From Neptunomonas marina (lineage in GTDB: Bacteria > Pseudomonadota > Gammaproteobacteria > Pseudomonadales > Balneatricaceae), in assembly GCF_004005935.1 (NCBI RefSeq), contig NZ_SACQ01000001.1, forward strand, positions 713,485 through 777,484: 64,000 nt of DNA. The letters are read 5' to 3'. Positions 17,978 to 27,974 of the stretch are shown in pieces; position 1 is the first letter of the stretch, and every line of letters begins with the position of its first letter. Made by a program: the position numbers and the translations under genes. The notes beneath the pieces are model-generated. The model made no database searches. It had not been told where the DNA came from and saw nothing but the letters and a program-made list of their open reading frames with translations.

Positions 17978-18334
17978 CTATCGAGAGATATCTTGTACAA
18001 AGGATATCTTGTTGCCCTCGGGGTCAATTAGTTCTGCCATTTTTATCACATCTGGGTATTCCGTTATATCGCCAATTGGCAAGCTATGTGACGTACAGAG
18101 CCGATGTTGCTCTTCTATATCATTAACTGTGATAACTACAGTAGCAGAGCCCGCTCTTTCGGAATCAAAAGCAAGCTGAACCCAAGCTTCTTGGAGAATT
18201 TGCCATTCAGCAACACCCTCCATCGGGATAAGATCCGGCTCCCTCATAAAAAGACGAGTATAGAAGTTGAGAGCTTGATCAAATTCTTGAACTGAGATGA
18301 TTGAGACTACACCGTTGATATTTTTATTAGTCAT
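17978..18334 (-). CDS. VOC (glyoxalase/bleomycin-resistance) family protein
   Basis: A 118-residue single-module VOC protein: N-terminal beta-alpha-beta unit (VVSIISVQEFDQALNFYTRL), then WVQLAFD and VVITVNDIEE, and the typical C-terminal DPEGNKISFVQ. The family includes metal-dependent lyases, dioxygenases and drug-binding proteins; the substrate cannot be read from sequence. It is on the - strand like most of the surrounding cargo. AAGGAAG precedes the ATG. It is single-copy here and lies just left of the first 1.3 kb repeat. Confidence 0.8.
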   Translation of the reverse strand: MTNKNINGVVSIISVQEFDQALNFYTRLFMREPDLIPMEGVAEWQILQEAWVQLAFDSERAGSATVVITVNDIEEQHRLCTSHSLPIGDITEYPDVIKMAELIDPEGNKISFVQDISR

Positions 18335-18433
18335 AATGCTTCCTTATAAAGGGCAGTTAATACATATAAATTTAGACTGCTAATAATGCACCTGCAGCCG
18401 AGGAAGCCGCAGGGCGATCCAGCATGTTTAGTC

Positions 18434-18964
18434 TTATGAACTCTCTTTTACCGCTTGTATAAGCTCGTCGAGTGAATTGTGTACTATATCTTCATTTTTA
18501 ATTTTCCCAAGAGGGTTTATATCATGTATACCAACTTCATACTTTATTGAAGATTCGATAGCCATAATAGCGATTTTTATATTTTTTCTATCATTTATAC
18601 AAAGAGGTGTGTTTCTTTCTGTATACGCATATAGTAACTTTCGAAGTCGGTACATTATGCGAACTGAATTACTATTTAATAAAAGGGCATTGTCGCTATC
18701 CCATTTATCAACTTGGTTCTTTAATGTTATTAAGTCATCTAGAGAAGCTTGGTTTTTCTCTAAAAGTTTTGCAAAGCTGGAAACATAGGAATATAAGGAT
18801 GGGTATCTTTCTAATCTAGCCTCGAATAGCTTTGAAGCATACTGATGCTCAATTTCTTGTTTAAGCTTCTTTAACTCTACAGAAGATCTCCACCATGTGA
18901 TTGAAAGCGAAACTATTAAAGATATGGAGCCAGCTAGCAAAGCTGCGATTATTTTATCACTCAT
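18434..18964 (-). CDS. Membrane-anchored coiled-coil protein (repeat copy 1, intact)
   Basis: A 176-residue protein with one N-terminal membrane helix (residues 5-23, IIAALLAGSISLIVSLSIT), then WWRSS, a charged helical part (LKKLKQEIEHQYASKLFEAR) and further helices to the end. Small proteins of this layout are common as uncharacterised inner-membrane proteins in accessory DNA. It lies 57 bases downstream of the OsmC-family gene on the same strand and may share its transcript. The second copy at 21513-22043 has a stop at codon 25, so this is the only full-length version. Confidence 0.7.
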   Translation of the reverse strand: MSDKIIAALLAGSISLIVSLSITWWRSSVELKKLKQEIEHQYASKLFEARLERYPSLYSYVSSFAKLLEKNQASLDDLITLKNQVDKWDSDNALLLNSNSVRIMYRLRKLLYAYTERNTPLCINDRKNIKIAIMAIESSIKYEVGIHDINPLGKIKNEDIVHNSLDELIQAVKESS

Positions 18965-19021
18965 ATAATATCCTAATTAGACTGGCGCTAAATTAAGGTT
19001 TGAAATTAACAGCTGTTAAAT

Positions 19022-19423
19022 TTATTTTTCGTCTACTTTTGCCGAATAAGTGATATTAATTGCCGGAGCCAGCATAAGACAAACATGACAATTTTTTTTC
19101 ACTGCTTCTTCAGCAGCTTGCAAGATATCGGACTCAAAAAGTCCAGTGCCTTTTGCTACAAAGTGCAGATTAGCTGACTTATACAAGCGAGGCTCAGATT
19201 CAGTCAAAACAAAACTAATTTGGTTTTCTAGACTCTTAACTTCAAAACCGCGCTCCTGTAGTATCAAAACGACATCCGTTGCACTGCATGAGCCTAGAGC
19301 CGATAAAAGAACTTCTGTTGGGCAAAGCGCTTGGTTACTCGTAGCATCAATATCAAATGTAAAACCGCCTTGCGTCGAAACTTTAAAACGACAATCGCCG
19401 TCCCATTTTACTTTTATGCTCAT
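19022..19423 (-). CDS. OsmC family protein (repeat copy 1)
   Basis: A 133-residue OsmC/YhfA-type protein. Members are organic-hydroperoxide reductases or related thiol proteins. Visible features: PTEVLLSALGSCSATDVV with Cys46, and KKNCHVCLMLAP with Cys112 and Cys115, the two Cys regions typical of the family. AGGAAAG lies five bases before the ATG. The copy at 22101-22502 differs by only two residues (Val/Ala at 14 and Ala/Ser at 107), so the protein has stayed intact in both copies. Substrate is not known. Confidence 0.85.
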   Translation of the reverse strand: MSIKVKWDGDCRFKVSTQGGFTFDIDATSNQALCPTEVLLSALGSCSATDVVLILQERGFEVKSLENQISFVLTESEPRLYKSANLHFVAKGTGLFESDILQAAEEAVKKNCHVCLMLAPAINITYSAKVDEK

Positions 19424-19734
19424 ACTTTCCTACTTTGTTTAAGGATTTCGCTTATTATTTATAGTGTGATTATGTTGCGGTTGAATACTAATTTTATTCT
19501 TCTGCTTTGTTGGGCTTGAAGAACTATAAGAATATTAAACTGATTATGCCTCGAAGACCTCCTCACCCAGCTTAGCTTCCTTGCTCTCTGCGTCAACAGC
19601 TTATGCGCACGCTCGTCACAAGCTACTTAAAGCAGTACTCACTCATATGCACCGGATCAAGGATTGCATGTTGACTTGTTGCTGTAAGGCAGAATAGGGG
19701 AAGTATTACCAAAAAGTCACGCAAATAGCGATAT

Positions 19735-19905
19735 TGACGTTACCAGATGTGATGTCCTTATCTTCCGCCGTGTTTCATGGTCTACGTCTCGAGTGCTCGA
19801 GCAAGAGTACTCCGCTCCTGAGTGAGAGTATACCGAGCAGATAATTTATTCGAGATTGCTTGGTGTGTTCTTCGCAGACCAGTCTGTTTGCTGATGAAAT
19901 TGATA
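19735..19905 (-). pseudogene. Decayed copy of the small membrane gene's start and upstream region
   Basis: The + strand stretch from about 19735 aligns without gaps to 16088-16255. A 93-base core (TCCTTATCTTCCG... onwards) matches at roughly 70% by hand count. On the - strand it keeps codons resembling the N-terminus of the 66-residue membrane protein (AEDKDI versus TENKDI), but the start codon position reads ACG and the frame does not continue. It is a relic of an earlier duplication or of a second related phage end. Confidence 0.5.
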
Positions 19906-20144
19906 ATCAATAGGTACTGGCGCGAATAATTAAGCTGACGAATTCTTTTTTGGGGTTGCGCAGTTCTGCATCCAAGGAGTATCTGTGATAGAGGCTAAGG
20001 CCTGCAACGATCAGTATTAAAACGCAATGCCACCCGCTTATAGGTGGGTAAGTATTCGTAACGTCCCTATCACCAAATCGGCACCTTCTAGCTTTAACTT
20101 TTTAGGCTTCAGGGGTAGCCCCCTGAAACCTTCAAATAACTCGA

Positions 20145-20921
20145 TCACCCAAATAGCCGAATGCGCCACCCGGCAAGCCCAGCCAATAAAGCACCCAATG
20201 CCACTAAACCGAAACCACCCAGTGCGGGAATCGCTTGGGCAGTGGTAGGAGCGACTGCCGATTGTCCTCCGCGAACGGGCCAAACAAAAAGGTTGCTAAC
20301 GTCCTTAACGTCCTCGTCCTGGTAGCCGTTATCGGTACCGAAGTAAAATGCAAAAGTAGGAAGAGGAGCGTACTCCGTACCCGACCAGTACGTAAAGGAT
20401 TGCATATTACTGAAAGGTCCGGTGTTTTGCAGACAGTGTGGATAAACACCAAAACAACTGTTATCTACCTCGTTTGGGTTTCCTAATGAGACATTAAACA
20501 GGTGGCCTAGCTCAGAGCCGGTACAACGGTAGCCATAGTTTTGACTACTGCCATCAACAAGTGAACAGCTTGCATCCGGTTGTGTGGTCTCTGGCTGACG
20601 CCAGTCGTTATAGCCTAAGTAACTTTGAGAGTTTAACACAGCAACCCAATCTTCCGCTTCGTACCAATTTAAACGTCCGTTATCCGCACAGATTTGGGCT
20701 TTACTCCGAGTGTTACCTGTTGAAGTACTTGGATCAAAAGCTTGCCAAAGGGCATTATTGGCATCGCAACTGGTTTTTACCAAGTTGGCGTCTTGAAGCC
20801 AAGTGATATTAAGAGTGGTGTCGTTGATCAGACCAGGGGAAGCTGGAGCTAATGCAGCATTAGCTGGAGCCACAGAAGACAGTGCAACAGCTGCACCCAG
20901 GGCTAAAAGTCCCTTTTTCAT
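20145..20921 (-). CDS. Exported DUF1566/Lcl-type protein with C-terminal sorting tail
   Basis: A 258-residue exported protein. Residues 1-22 form a signal peptide ending in ANA. The middle (LINDTTLNITWLQDANLVKT, WYEAEDWVAVLNSQSYLGYNDWRQP, YWSGTEYA, VWPVRGG) has the DUF1566/Lcl C-terminal domain pattern of bacterial surface proteins. The last 30 residues (AIPALGGFGLVALGALLAG then WRIR) form a short motif, a hydrophobic helix and a basic end: a tripartite sorting signal resembling the IPTL-CTERM class. It lies just inside the first attachment-site-like repeat, paralleling 26729-27490 at the second. Confidence 0.75.
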   Translation of the reverse strand: MKKGLLALGAAVALSSVAPANAALAPASPGLINDTTLNITWLQDANLVKTSCDANNALWQAFDPSTSTGNTRSKAQICADNGRLNWYEAEDWVAVLNSQSYLGYNDWRQPETTQPDASCSLVDGSSQNYGYRCTGSELGHLFNVSLGNPNEVDNSCFGVYPHCLQNTGPFSNMQSFTYWSGTEYAPLPTFAFYFGTDNGYQDEDVKDVSNLFVWPVRGGQSAVAPTTAQAIPALGGFGLVALGALLAGLAGWRIRLFG

Positions 20922-21139
20922 GATTTAATCCTAAGAGAAGATGTGTTTGATTTTCCTTGATTTTAACCAAATTGAGTTTTGTTGCAAAATCTATGTACTA
21001 AATACAAACGGTGCCGTGTTCAGAAACTGCCGTATTCATAAAAAGCAGGCAAGTAAATACATGGATGCAGCTTCATGCAGGGTGTCTTTCATGGCTGACC
21101 GCTAAACTGACTACACAATTTTCTGTAAAGAGCCCTAAA

Positions 21140-21243
21140 AAATCATTGGGGGTATGTTTGGGGGTTCTTTTTTGTTTATAAGATTTAAGTATTTGTAATA
21201 AAATGATTTTTGTTGCTGATTCAATCCCGCTAGGCTCCACCAT
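21140..21243 (+). other. Attachment-site-like scar 1 (tRNA-Ala/tmRNA 3' end)
   Basis: ATCCCGCTAGGCTCCACCAT (21224-21243) is the 3' end of a tRNA-Ala or tmRNA-like gene: T-loop, 3' T-stem, acceptor strand, discriminator A and CCA. No matching 5' half is present, so it is not an RNA gene. The same 20 bases occur at 27717-27736, and similarity extends about 80-100 bases to the left, including a GGGGGTATG-type stretch near 21148 resembling integrase arm sites. Such partial RNA ends are typical of attR sites made by site-specific integration. Confidence 0.7.
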
Positions 21244-21512
21244 ATATCTACCTCTCAAGGTTATGATTTACTAACCGGACAAAAACTATTTTCCTATGAG
21301 AGCGGTACGCATTCATAAGGATTTGTAAGTCTCTTCGTGATGATTCTTATCAGAACTTTCCACCTATGATCTTTTCAGTAAATCGTATGTTTACCGGCTC
21401 ATGTGGTAGCTCATGATTTTCAAGGTAGGATAAGTTAATACATATAAATTTAGACTACTAATAATGCACCTGCAGCCGAGGACGTCGCAGGGCGAATCCA
21501 GCATGTTTAGTC

Positions 21513-22043
21513 TTATGAGCTATCTTTTACCGCTTGTATAAGCTCGTCGAATGAATTGTGTACTATATCTTCATTTTTAATTTTCCCAAGAGGGTTTATA
21601 TCATGTATACCAACTTCATACTTTATTGAAGGTTCGATATCTATAATGGCGCTCTTTATATTTTTTCTATCATTTATACAAAGAGGTGTGTTTCTTTCTG
21701 TATACGCATATAGTAACTTTCGAAGTCGGTACATTATGCGAACTGAATTGCTATTTAATAAAAGGGCATTATCGCTATCCCATGTATCAACTTGGTTCTT
21801 TAATGTTATTAAGTCATCTAGAGAAGCTTGGTTTTTCTCTAAGAGTTTTGCAAAGCTGGAAACATAGGAATATAAGGATGGGTACCTTTCTAATCTAGCC
21901 TCGAATAGCTTTGAAGCATACTGATGCTCAATTTCTTGTTTAAGCTTCTTTAACTCTACAGAAGATCTTCACCATGTGATTGAAAGCGAAACTATTAAAG
22001 ATATGGAGCCAGCTAGCAAAACTGCGATTATTTTATCACTCAT
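21513..22043 (-). pseudogene. Membrane-anchored coiled-coil gene, copy 2, nonsense-interrupted
   Basis: Counterpart of 18434-18964. At codon 25 the TGG of copy 1 is TGA here (+ strand TCA at 21969-21971), truncating the product just after the membrane helix. The rest of the frame is open and otherwise closely matches copy 1, with a few substitutions near the C-terminus. A restart at an internal Met (21734) could give 73 residues but has no clear ribosome binding site. Confidence 0.82.
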
Positions 22044-22100
22044 ATAATATCCTAATTAGACTGGCGCTAAATTAAGGTTTTAAATTAACAGCTGTTAAAT

Positions 22101-22502
22101 TTATTTTTCGTCTACTTTTGCCGAATAAGTGATATTAATTGCCGGAGCCAGCATAAGACAAACATGACAATTTTTTTTCACCGATTCTTCAGCAGCTTGC
22201 AAGATATCGGACTCAAAAAGTCCAGTGCCTTTTGCTACAAAGTGCAGATTAGCTGACTTATACAAGCGAGGCTCAGATTCAGTCAAAACAAAACTAATTT
22301 GGTTCTCTAGACTCTTAACTTCAAAACCGCGCTCCTGTAGTATCAAAACGACATCCGTTGCACTGCATGAGCCTAGAGCCGATAAAAGAACTTCTGTTGG
22401 GCAAAGCGCTTGGTTACTCGTAGCATCAATATCAAATGTAAAACCGCCTTGCGTCGAAGCTTTAAAACGACAATCGCCGTCCCATTTTACTTTTATACTC
22501 AT
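22101..22502 (-). CDS. OsmC family protein (repeat copy 2)
   Basis: A 133-residue OsmC/YhfA-type protein, almost identical to 19022-19423, with both Cys regions kept (Cys46; Cys112 and Cys115). The same AGGAAAG precedes the ATG. While the gene downstream in the same repeat has been inactivated, this one is intact, which suggests either a recent duplication or selection to keep two OsmC genes. The likely role is detoxification of organic peroxides or sulfur-linked thiol chemistry, as known for the family. Confidence 0.85.
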   Translation of the reverse strand: MSIKVKWDGDCRFKASTQGGFTFDIDATSNQALCPTEVLLSALGSCSATDVVLILQERGFEVKSLENQISFVLTESEPRLYKSANLHFVAKGTGLFESDILQAAEESVKKNCHVCLMLAPAINITYSAKVDEK

Positions 22503-23089
22503 ACTTTCCTACTTTGTTTAAGGATTTCGCTTATTATTTATGGTGTGATTATGTTGCGGTTGAATATTAATTTTATTCTTCTGCTTTGTTGGGCGTGAAG
22601 AACTATGAGAATATTAAACTGATTATGCCTCGAAGACCTGCCTCACCCAGTTTAGCTTACTTGCTCTCTGCGTCGAACAGCTTATGCGCACGCTCGCCAC
22701 TATCTTCCTAAAACAGTACTCGCTCATATGAACGGGATCAAGGCTTAATCATCAGCGGTTTCAGGCAAAGTAGGGCAGGGAGTTGCACTTGTTTGGTTAT
22801 AATCAGTGTGACAGCCTCCAGAAGGAACCCTTTCCCCCCAAGACAACCCAAAATTCCTCTTGCATTTTCCGCAAAACCTTTTCCTAAATAGGTATAAAAA
22901 CTGCAATCCTATCTAGGACTGGTTATTCACTGGGGGCTTATGGGTTGCCAATACCCACTAAAACCAATCTTGGCCACGAGTATCTGCATGGATATCCATG
23001 GTCGAGTGGTGCTTGTGGTCTAGCAGTCTCTTGGTATTCTTACGTCTCACTTTCAGGACATCTTAAATATAACTAAAGAAAGCGTCTGC

Positions 23090-24304
<1,215 letters not shown>

Positions 24305-24333
24305 AACAGTTGACTAAACACCACAGTCACTTG

Positions 24334-24780
24334 TTATGAACTAGGCTGACGCAAACTTCGAAAACCATAAAAATATAGTAAACCGGCGACAAACCAAATT
24401 AACCCTGCTGTAATGCTAAAGGCACTGACCATTTCTGGAAAAGCATAAGATGAAGGGATAGTCGCTAAACCTCTCAGCAAAGACAATCCTGAAATAGTTG
24501 CCAAGACAGGTTCAATGAATGGCAGCTTCTTTATAAAACCAGCGCCAGACATGGCAAATACGGCGCAGACTAAAAATAGGAATGAAATAATAAGGGTAGC
24601 CATTGGGGCTAATAGAGTTCCCTCAGTCGCCGACTGCACTATCTCAGGGGGGGCCATTTGCGCCTGATAGCATGATGGGCCCAAAAAAATACATGATAGG
24701 TGCGCTACCGCCGTAGCAATTGCAATTAATGCCCCTATGGACAATGCAAGAACTCCTTTTAAGTTCAATTGGTACTCCAT
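24334..24780 (-). CDS. Four-helix membrane protein of unknown function
   Basis: A 148-residue membrane protein with four predicted helices (about 9-33, 58-80, 88-108 and 118-140). It contains HLSCIFLGPSCYQA after helix 1 and SGAGFIKKLPFIEP between helices 2 and 3. Similar small membrane proteins are common in marine gammaproteobacterial accessory DNA, as far as recalled; no function is known. Its stop lies at the right end of the IS110 element. It may be co-transcribed with the SDR gene upstream, 81 bases away. Confidence 0.7.
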   Translation of the reverse strand: MEYQLNLKGVLALSIGALIAIATAVAHLSCIFLGPSCYQAQMAPPEIVQSATEGTLLAPMATLIISFLFLVCAVFAMSGAGFIKKLPFIEPVLATISGLSLLRGLATIPSSYAFPEMVSAFSITAGLIWFVAGLLYFYGFRSLRQPSS

Positions 24781-24864
24781 TATTCTAAATAGCTTGTAAC
24801 GCTATGCAGGTAGACAACATTCCAGCGACTGTAGGGATTAAGTGCCACGCTTTGTTAGACGTTA
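24781..24864 (-). other. Weak attC-like sequence after the SDR gene
   Basis: Immediately after the SDR stop the - strand reads GTCTAACAAAGCG, which fits the 5' core of integron attC sites (RYYYAAC). About 65 bases on, AGCGTTACAA is a poor match to the 3' core. The arms pair only partly and the middle does not fold well. No integrase gene is in the window. Best seen as a possible degenerate cassette junction. Confidence 0.2.
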
Positions 24865-25659
24865 TTTCGCAGGTGCGCCTGCTGAACCAGCAAGAATACC
24901 ACCATCAATATTGATCTCTGTTCCTGTCAAATAGCCAGACTCATCTGAAGCCAACATTACAGCAACACAGGCTACTTCCTCGGGCAAGCCGAAGCGCCTA
25001 AGCGGTGTATCTTGAACAAAGGCGGCCATATTCGCCTCACGTTCGGGGCCATTACCCAGCATCGGTTCCCACATAGGTGTCAAAATTGCGGCAGGGTGAA
25101 TAGAATTACACCGCACCTTTAAGTTCTGCTGTGCGCAGTACAAGGCAACGCTTTTAGTATGATTCCGCACAGCCGCTTTACTGGAAGCATAGGCAGCAGC
25201 AGTTGGAATACCAACAATACCAGAACGCGACGACATATTAATGATAGATCCCTTACCTGTGGCGCGCATGGCTTTGATGGCGTACTTACAGCCTAAAAAT
25301 ACCCCGTCGAGGTTTGTCTCATGCACCTTGCGCCAAGCATCCAAGGTCGCGTTTTCTGGGTCATGCGGGACGTAGCCTTCTTCAAAGCCAGTAGTTCCGG
25401 CATTGTTAACGACAATATCAAGCCGACCGTGTGCCCTGATTATTTCCTCTGTCAGTCTTTGCCAAGCACCTTCATGGCGAACATCCAACAAAGCAAAGCA
25501 AGCAAATTGACCGAGGGATGACGCTACTTGCTGCCCATTGTCGCTATCGATATCCGCTACATAAACAAAAGCGCCTTCCTCTGCAAAATGCCGAGCTATC
25601 GACTCACCAATTCCTTTGGCAGCGCCAGTGACCAAAGCAACTTTTCCTTGGAGTTTCAA
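24862..25659 (-). CDS. SDR family NAD(P)-dependent oxidoreductase
   Basis: A 265-residue classical short-chain dehydrogenase. Cofactor site TGAAKGIG (residues 11-18), DID near 37 favouring NAD over NADP, NNAG near 89, Ser of INMSSRSG and the YASSK catalytic Tyr-Lys pair near 158-162, and a C-terminal [11 protein letters not shown]. This is the layout of 3-oxoacyl-ACP-reductase-like or alcohol/hydroxysteroid dehydrogenases; substrate cannot be assigned. It is read with the neighbouring cargo genes on the - strand. Confidence 0.88.
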   Translation of the reverse strand: MKLQGKVALVTGAAKGIGESIARHFAEEGAFVYVADIDSDNGQQVASSLGQFACFALLDVRHEGAWQRLTEEIIRAHGRLDIVVNNAGTTGFEEGYVPHDPENATLDAWRKVHETNLDGVFLGCKYAIKAMRATGKGSIINMSSRSGIVGIPTAAAYASSKAAVRNHTKSVALYCAQQNLKVRCNSIHPAAILTPMWEPMLGNGPEREANMAAFVQDTPLRRFGLPEEVACVAVMLASDESGYLTGTEINIDGGILAGSAGAPAK

Positions 25660-25698
25660 AATTCTACCCTCTTAATGTCAAATTTTACCTGCAGCGAT

Positions 25699-26286
25699 CT
25701 AGTGGAACGTATCTGCGGTTTGCCATCCTTTACTAGTTAGCTTAAACATCTCACCCTTACCGCCGAGACTTTTGACGAGACCGTGGGAAATTAGCTCCTC
25801 AAGTGCGTCCTCGTATTGCGCGAAATCTCTAGAGTCCTCGGAGCCAAGTGATTTCTTGCCAACTTGAATAGATCGATTTCCGATAGATCTTGGTTTAAGA
25901 ATCGTACCACTCGTGCTTTCAGGCGCTGCCTTCAGAATCTCGATGGCTTCCGATGAAATGCTGTCTTCAGTTGTTCCCCCAATTATCGTTTGATTCTTTA
26001 GTTGATCTGAGAGCTGATCACGCTCCCGGCGCAAACTTTCGAGCTGGGCGGTCAGTTTTTCTTTTGCGTCTGCATCCTCTATCCTGCCTACTTCCTCATC
26101 GCGTTTAGCTCGCTCAATTAGCTCCTGCTCCTTAATCGCGAATAGCTCTGACCGCGATTGTTCGAGCTCCGTTTGTCGGATAGTTTTGCGGTGTTCCGCT
26201 TCCAGACGAAGATTGTCGATCAGCTCTGCCGGCTTTCTTGAGATGAGACCAAAGATTATATTGAATCCATTGAGCTGATGCGGCAA
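25699..26286 (-). CDS. Coiled-coil protein with C-terminal winged-helix-like segment
   Basis: About 195 residues from a TTG at 26286, which follows GGAGAGGGGGG by six bases; the frame is open to 26313 but without a better start. After a short hydrophobic beginning (FNIIFGLISRKPAELIDNLR) comes a long charged coiled coil (about 25-110), a linker, and a C-terminal 60 residues (FAQYEDALEELISHGLVKSL, GEMFKLTSKGWQTAD) resembling a winged helix. Such proteins accompany mobile DNA, but this one is not assigned to a family. An alternative frame over the 5' part (26132-26416) may reflect a lost or frameshifted N-terminus. Confidence 0.6.
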   Translation of the reverse strand: MPHQLNGFNIIFGLISRKPAELIDNLRLEAEHRKTIRQTELEQSRSELFAIKEQELIERAKRDEEVGRIEDADAKEKLTAQLESLRRERDQLSDQLKNQTIIGGTTEDSISSEAIEILKAAPESTSGTILKPRSIGNRSIQVGKKSLGSEDSRDFAQYEDALEELISHGLVKSLGGKGEMFKLTSKGWQTADTFH

Positions 26287-26535
26287 TGAAGGCCCCCCTC
26301 TCCAAACTCTCAATGCGCCAGCATTCTGGTGGGAGTCGTGAATAATTATTCAAAGACCTTTGTTTTTTCTGGCTTTTAGACTTGTTTCCAAGCCCTTTAA
26401 ACCAGCACAGCACCATGAGCTCAACGAAAATTTAAATGGTAAATTTTTGCTTTGACAAGCGGCAGGAAAAAATTCTGTGTACCCATATAGCCTTGAAAGG
26501 TATCCTTCGTAGAATCCAGCTTCCTGCTGCCAAGC

Positions 26536-26612
26536 ATCGCTTACTTTGAGCGCATGCTCGTCACAATCCTCTTAAAACAATACCCGCTCATGTGAACAGG
26601 ATCAAGGCTGTA
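26536..26612. repeat. Short dispersed repeat, third and most diverged copy
   Basis: The bases around GAGCGCATGCTCGTCAC and CTCATGTGAACAGGATCAAGG resemble the right-hand end of the 1.3 kb repeat at 19598-19667 and 22677-22744. In each copy the - strand reads a short frame starting MSEYCF, MSEYCF or MSGYCF. It marks a small repeat family found only in this cargo region. Confidence 0.5.
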
Positions 26613-26728
26613 TGGATGCAAAACGCTGGTAGAAACTTTGCTAATGAAGAGACGTGTTACGAAATTGAGCGGCAGCAGTGACATAGGAGCGAGACCCCAA
26701 GGTGAGGGTCTCTTTACATAACTAAGTA

Positions 26729-27490
26729 TTACTTCTTCAAGTGTTTGCGAGCACCTAACCCAATCAAACCGAGCAGGGGTACCATTGCCCACGCCGGTAG
26801 CACTGGAATAGCATTAGATGTAGCGGCAGATGAGTAGGCGATCATGTGCCCGAATAGTTGAGCAGATGATGCCTCCGCTCCAGCGCTGGCTGTGCTGCTG
26901 TCTTGCCAATCTGCACCAGTTAGAAACAACACACCTAACCCCTGAGATCTATATGCTAAGGAGGTTGTGCCTTCAGGTGTACGCTCACCTAGTGCTATTA
27001 CGGTTCCGCCCTCGCCGGCTACTATATCGGCTAAATCACTACCACAGCTATCTTCAGAGTCAGGAACCGGAGTTATACCTCCGGTTGCAACCCAGAAAGG
27101 ATCGCTGGCGTTCACGATAGTAGAGGGCATGATCATATCGCGGCAGTCGCCGGCGGAATCGTTGGTATATGACGTACCGTAGAGTTCGTTATAGACTGGT
27201 TCTGGATTGTTATACTCGGTAATAATAACGCCGCCATTGTTCAAGTAGCTTAGCCATTGAGCACCATTGCCTGCAATCGTCGCGTTTCTAGTTATGAGCA
27301 AGGCTTCTGTGTTGGAGTCCGGCGTACATCCCGTGATTTCGTTGTATGAATTAGGGCTGGTGTATACGTCTGACAAACTAGCATCTGACGTGCCACAAAG
27401 CATTAAATCTGGTCGTGGTGCGGCTTGTGAGTTTGTTGAAGCCATTGCCAAAACTGAGCAAAGAGATAGTGCTCCTATGCTTCTGTGCAT
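26729..27490 (-). CDS. Exported protein with C-terminal sorting tail (IPTL/VPxxP type)
   Basis: A 253-residue exported protein. Signal peptide at 1-23 (ending SQA), then a Cys-containing beta/alpha domain with LMLCGTSDASLSDVY, LLITRNATIAGNGAQWLSYL and GGVIITEYNNP. The last 27 residues (AIPVLPAWAMVPLLGLIG then ARKHLKK) are a short Pro motif, a hydrophobic helix and a basic end, a tripartite surface-sorting signal. The main domain resembles ThuA/DUF4350-like glutamine-amidotransferase-fold segments only loosely. It is the last gene before the second attachment-site-like scar, matching 20145-20921 before the first. A hairpin (GAGACCC/GGGTCTC, 26691-26712) lies just after its stop. Confidence 0.72.
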   Translation of the reverse strand: MHRSIGALSLCSVLAMASTNSQAAPRPDLMLCGTSDASLSDVYTSPNSYNEITGCTPDSNTEALLITRNATIAGNGAQWLSYLNNGGVIITEYNNPEPVYNELYGTSYTNDSAGDCRDMIMPSTIVNASDPFWVATGGITPVPDSEDSCGSDLADIVAGEGGTVIALGERTPEGTTSLAYRSQGLGVLFLTGADWQDSSTASAGAEASSAQLFGHMIAYSSAATSNAIPVLPAWAMVPLLGLIGLGARKHLKK

Positions 27491-27636
27491 GTTATTGATC
27501 TTCCTTAGCTTTATTAGAATTTTGGCAATTTAATCACACATTCTGTGCGGAAATAATGAGCGCCCCGCATTTTTTAGATCTAAATAGCTAAAAGTAAGTA
27601 TTCGCACGGCTTAGGTTCGGACTACTAACGTAAAGA

Positions 27637-27736
27637 ATATGGGTATGTGTGGGGGTGCTTTTTTGTTTTTTTGATATTTAAGTGTTTGTAATTAAATAAT
27701 TTTTATTGCTAGTTTGATCCCGCTAGGCTCCACCAT
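27637..27736 (+). other. Attachment-site-like scar 2 (tRNA-Ala/tmRNA 3' end)
   Basis: ATCCCGCTAGGCTCCACCAT recurs exactly at 27717-27736, again preceded by the T-loop-like GTTTG and by about 80 bases similar to those before the first copy (a GGGTATGTGTGGGGG stretch near 27641, then TTTAAGTGTTTGTAATTAAA). No 5' half of an RNA gene is present. It marks the border between the accessory region and the conserved chromosome. Confidence 0.72.
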
Positions 27737-27974
27737 TATTACTTTTCTGTAACTTATTCTCGGTTCACTAGTAAAAAATAAGTTGTTGCCAATACGTTTC
27801 CTCCGATGGCTGTACCAGCAGTTACATGGCTCAAGGTATTCGTGATTTTATACTGCGAGTGACCTTTGCTAGCTTTTTTGGCTCTACGCTGGCTACATAG
27901 CTGCAGTACCAATTGAGTCGGACCAGCGCAAAGCTTATTATCCGGTCTCGATTTTTTGTATATGGGCGCTAATC

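Larger units (their letters stand above)
18355..19667. repeat. 1.3 kb direct duplication, copy 1
   Basis: The segment from AGTTAATACATATAAATTTA at 18355 to the GGATCAAGG motif near 19667 recurs at 21433-22744. The offset between the copies is 3078 bases at the left edge and 3079 after a single-base insertion in copy 2, and stays constant across both genes, so almost all differences are substitutions. It carries an intact membrane-anchored coiled-coil gene and an OsmC-family gene. Confidence 0.9.
21433..22744. repeat. 1.3 kb direct duplication, copy 2
   Basis: Second copy of the segment at 18355-19667, starting 190 bases to the right of the first attachment-site-like scar. Gene content and order are the same, but the first gene is broken by a nonsense change. 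Similarity fades after the GGATCAAGG motif near 22744. Confidence 0.9.

Noticed and set aside
18355-18433. Imperfect palindrome after the membrane-anchored gene as an attC site
   Set aside because: It folds well but lacks the AAC and GTT core triplets; more likely a terminator-like or repeat hairpin.
21218-21242. tRNA gene
   Set aside because: Only the 3' end is present; no D-arm, anticodon arm or 5' acceptor strand upstream, so it is treated as an attachment scar.
26132-26416. 94-codon - strand frame overlapping the coiled-coil gene's 5' part
   Set aside because: Its second half is a shadow of the coiled-coil frame. Its first half could be the lost N-terminus after a frameshift, but this cannot be shown from one sequence.
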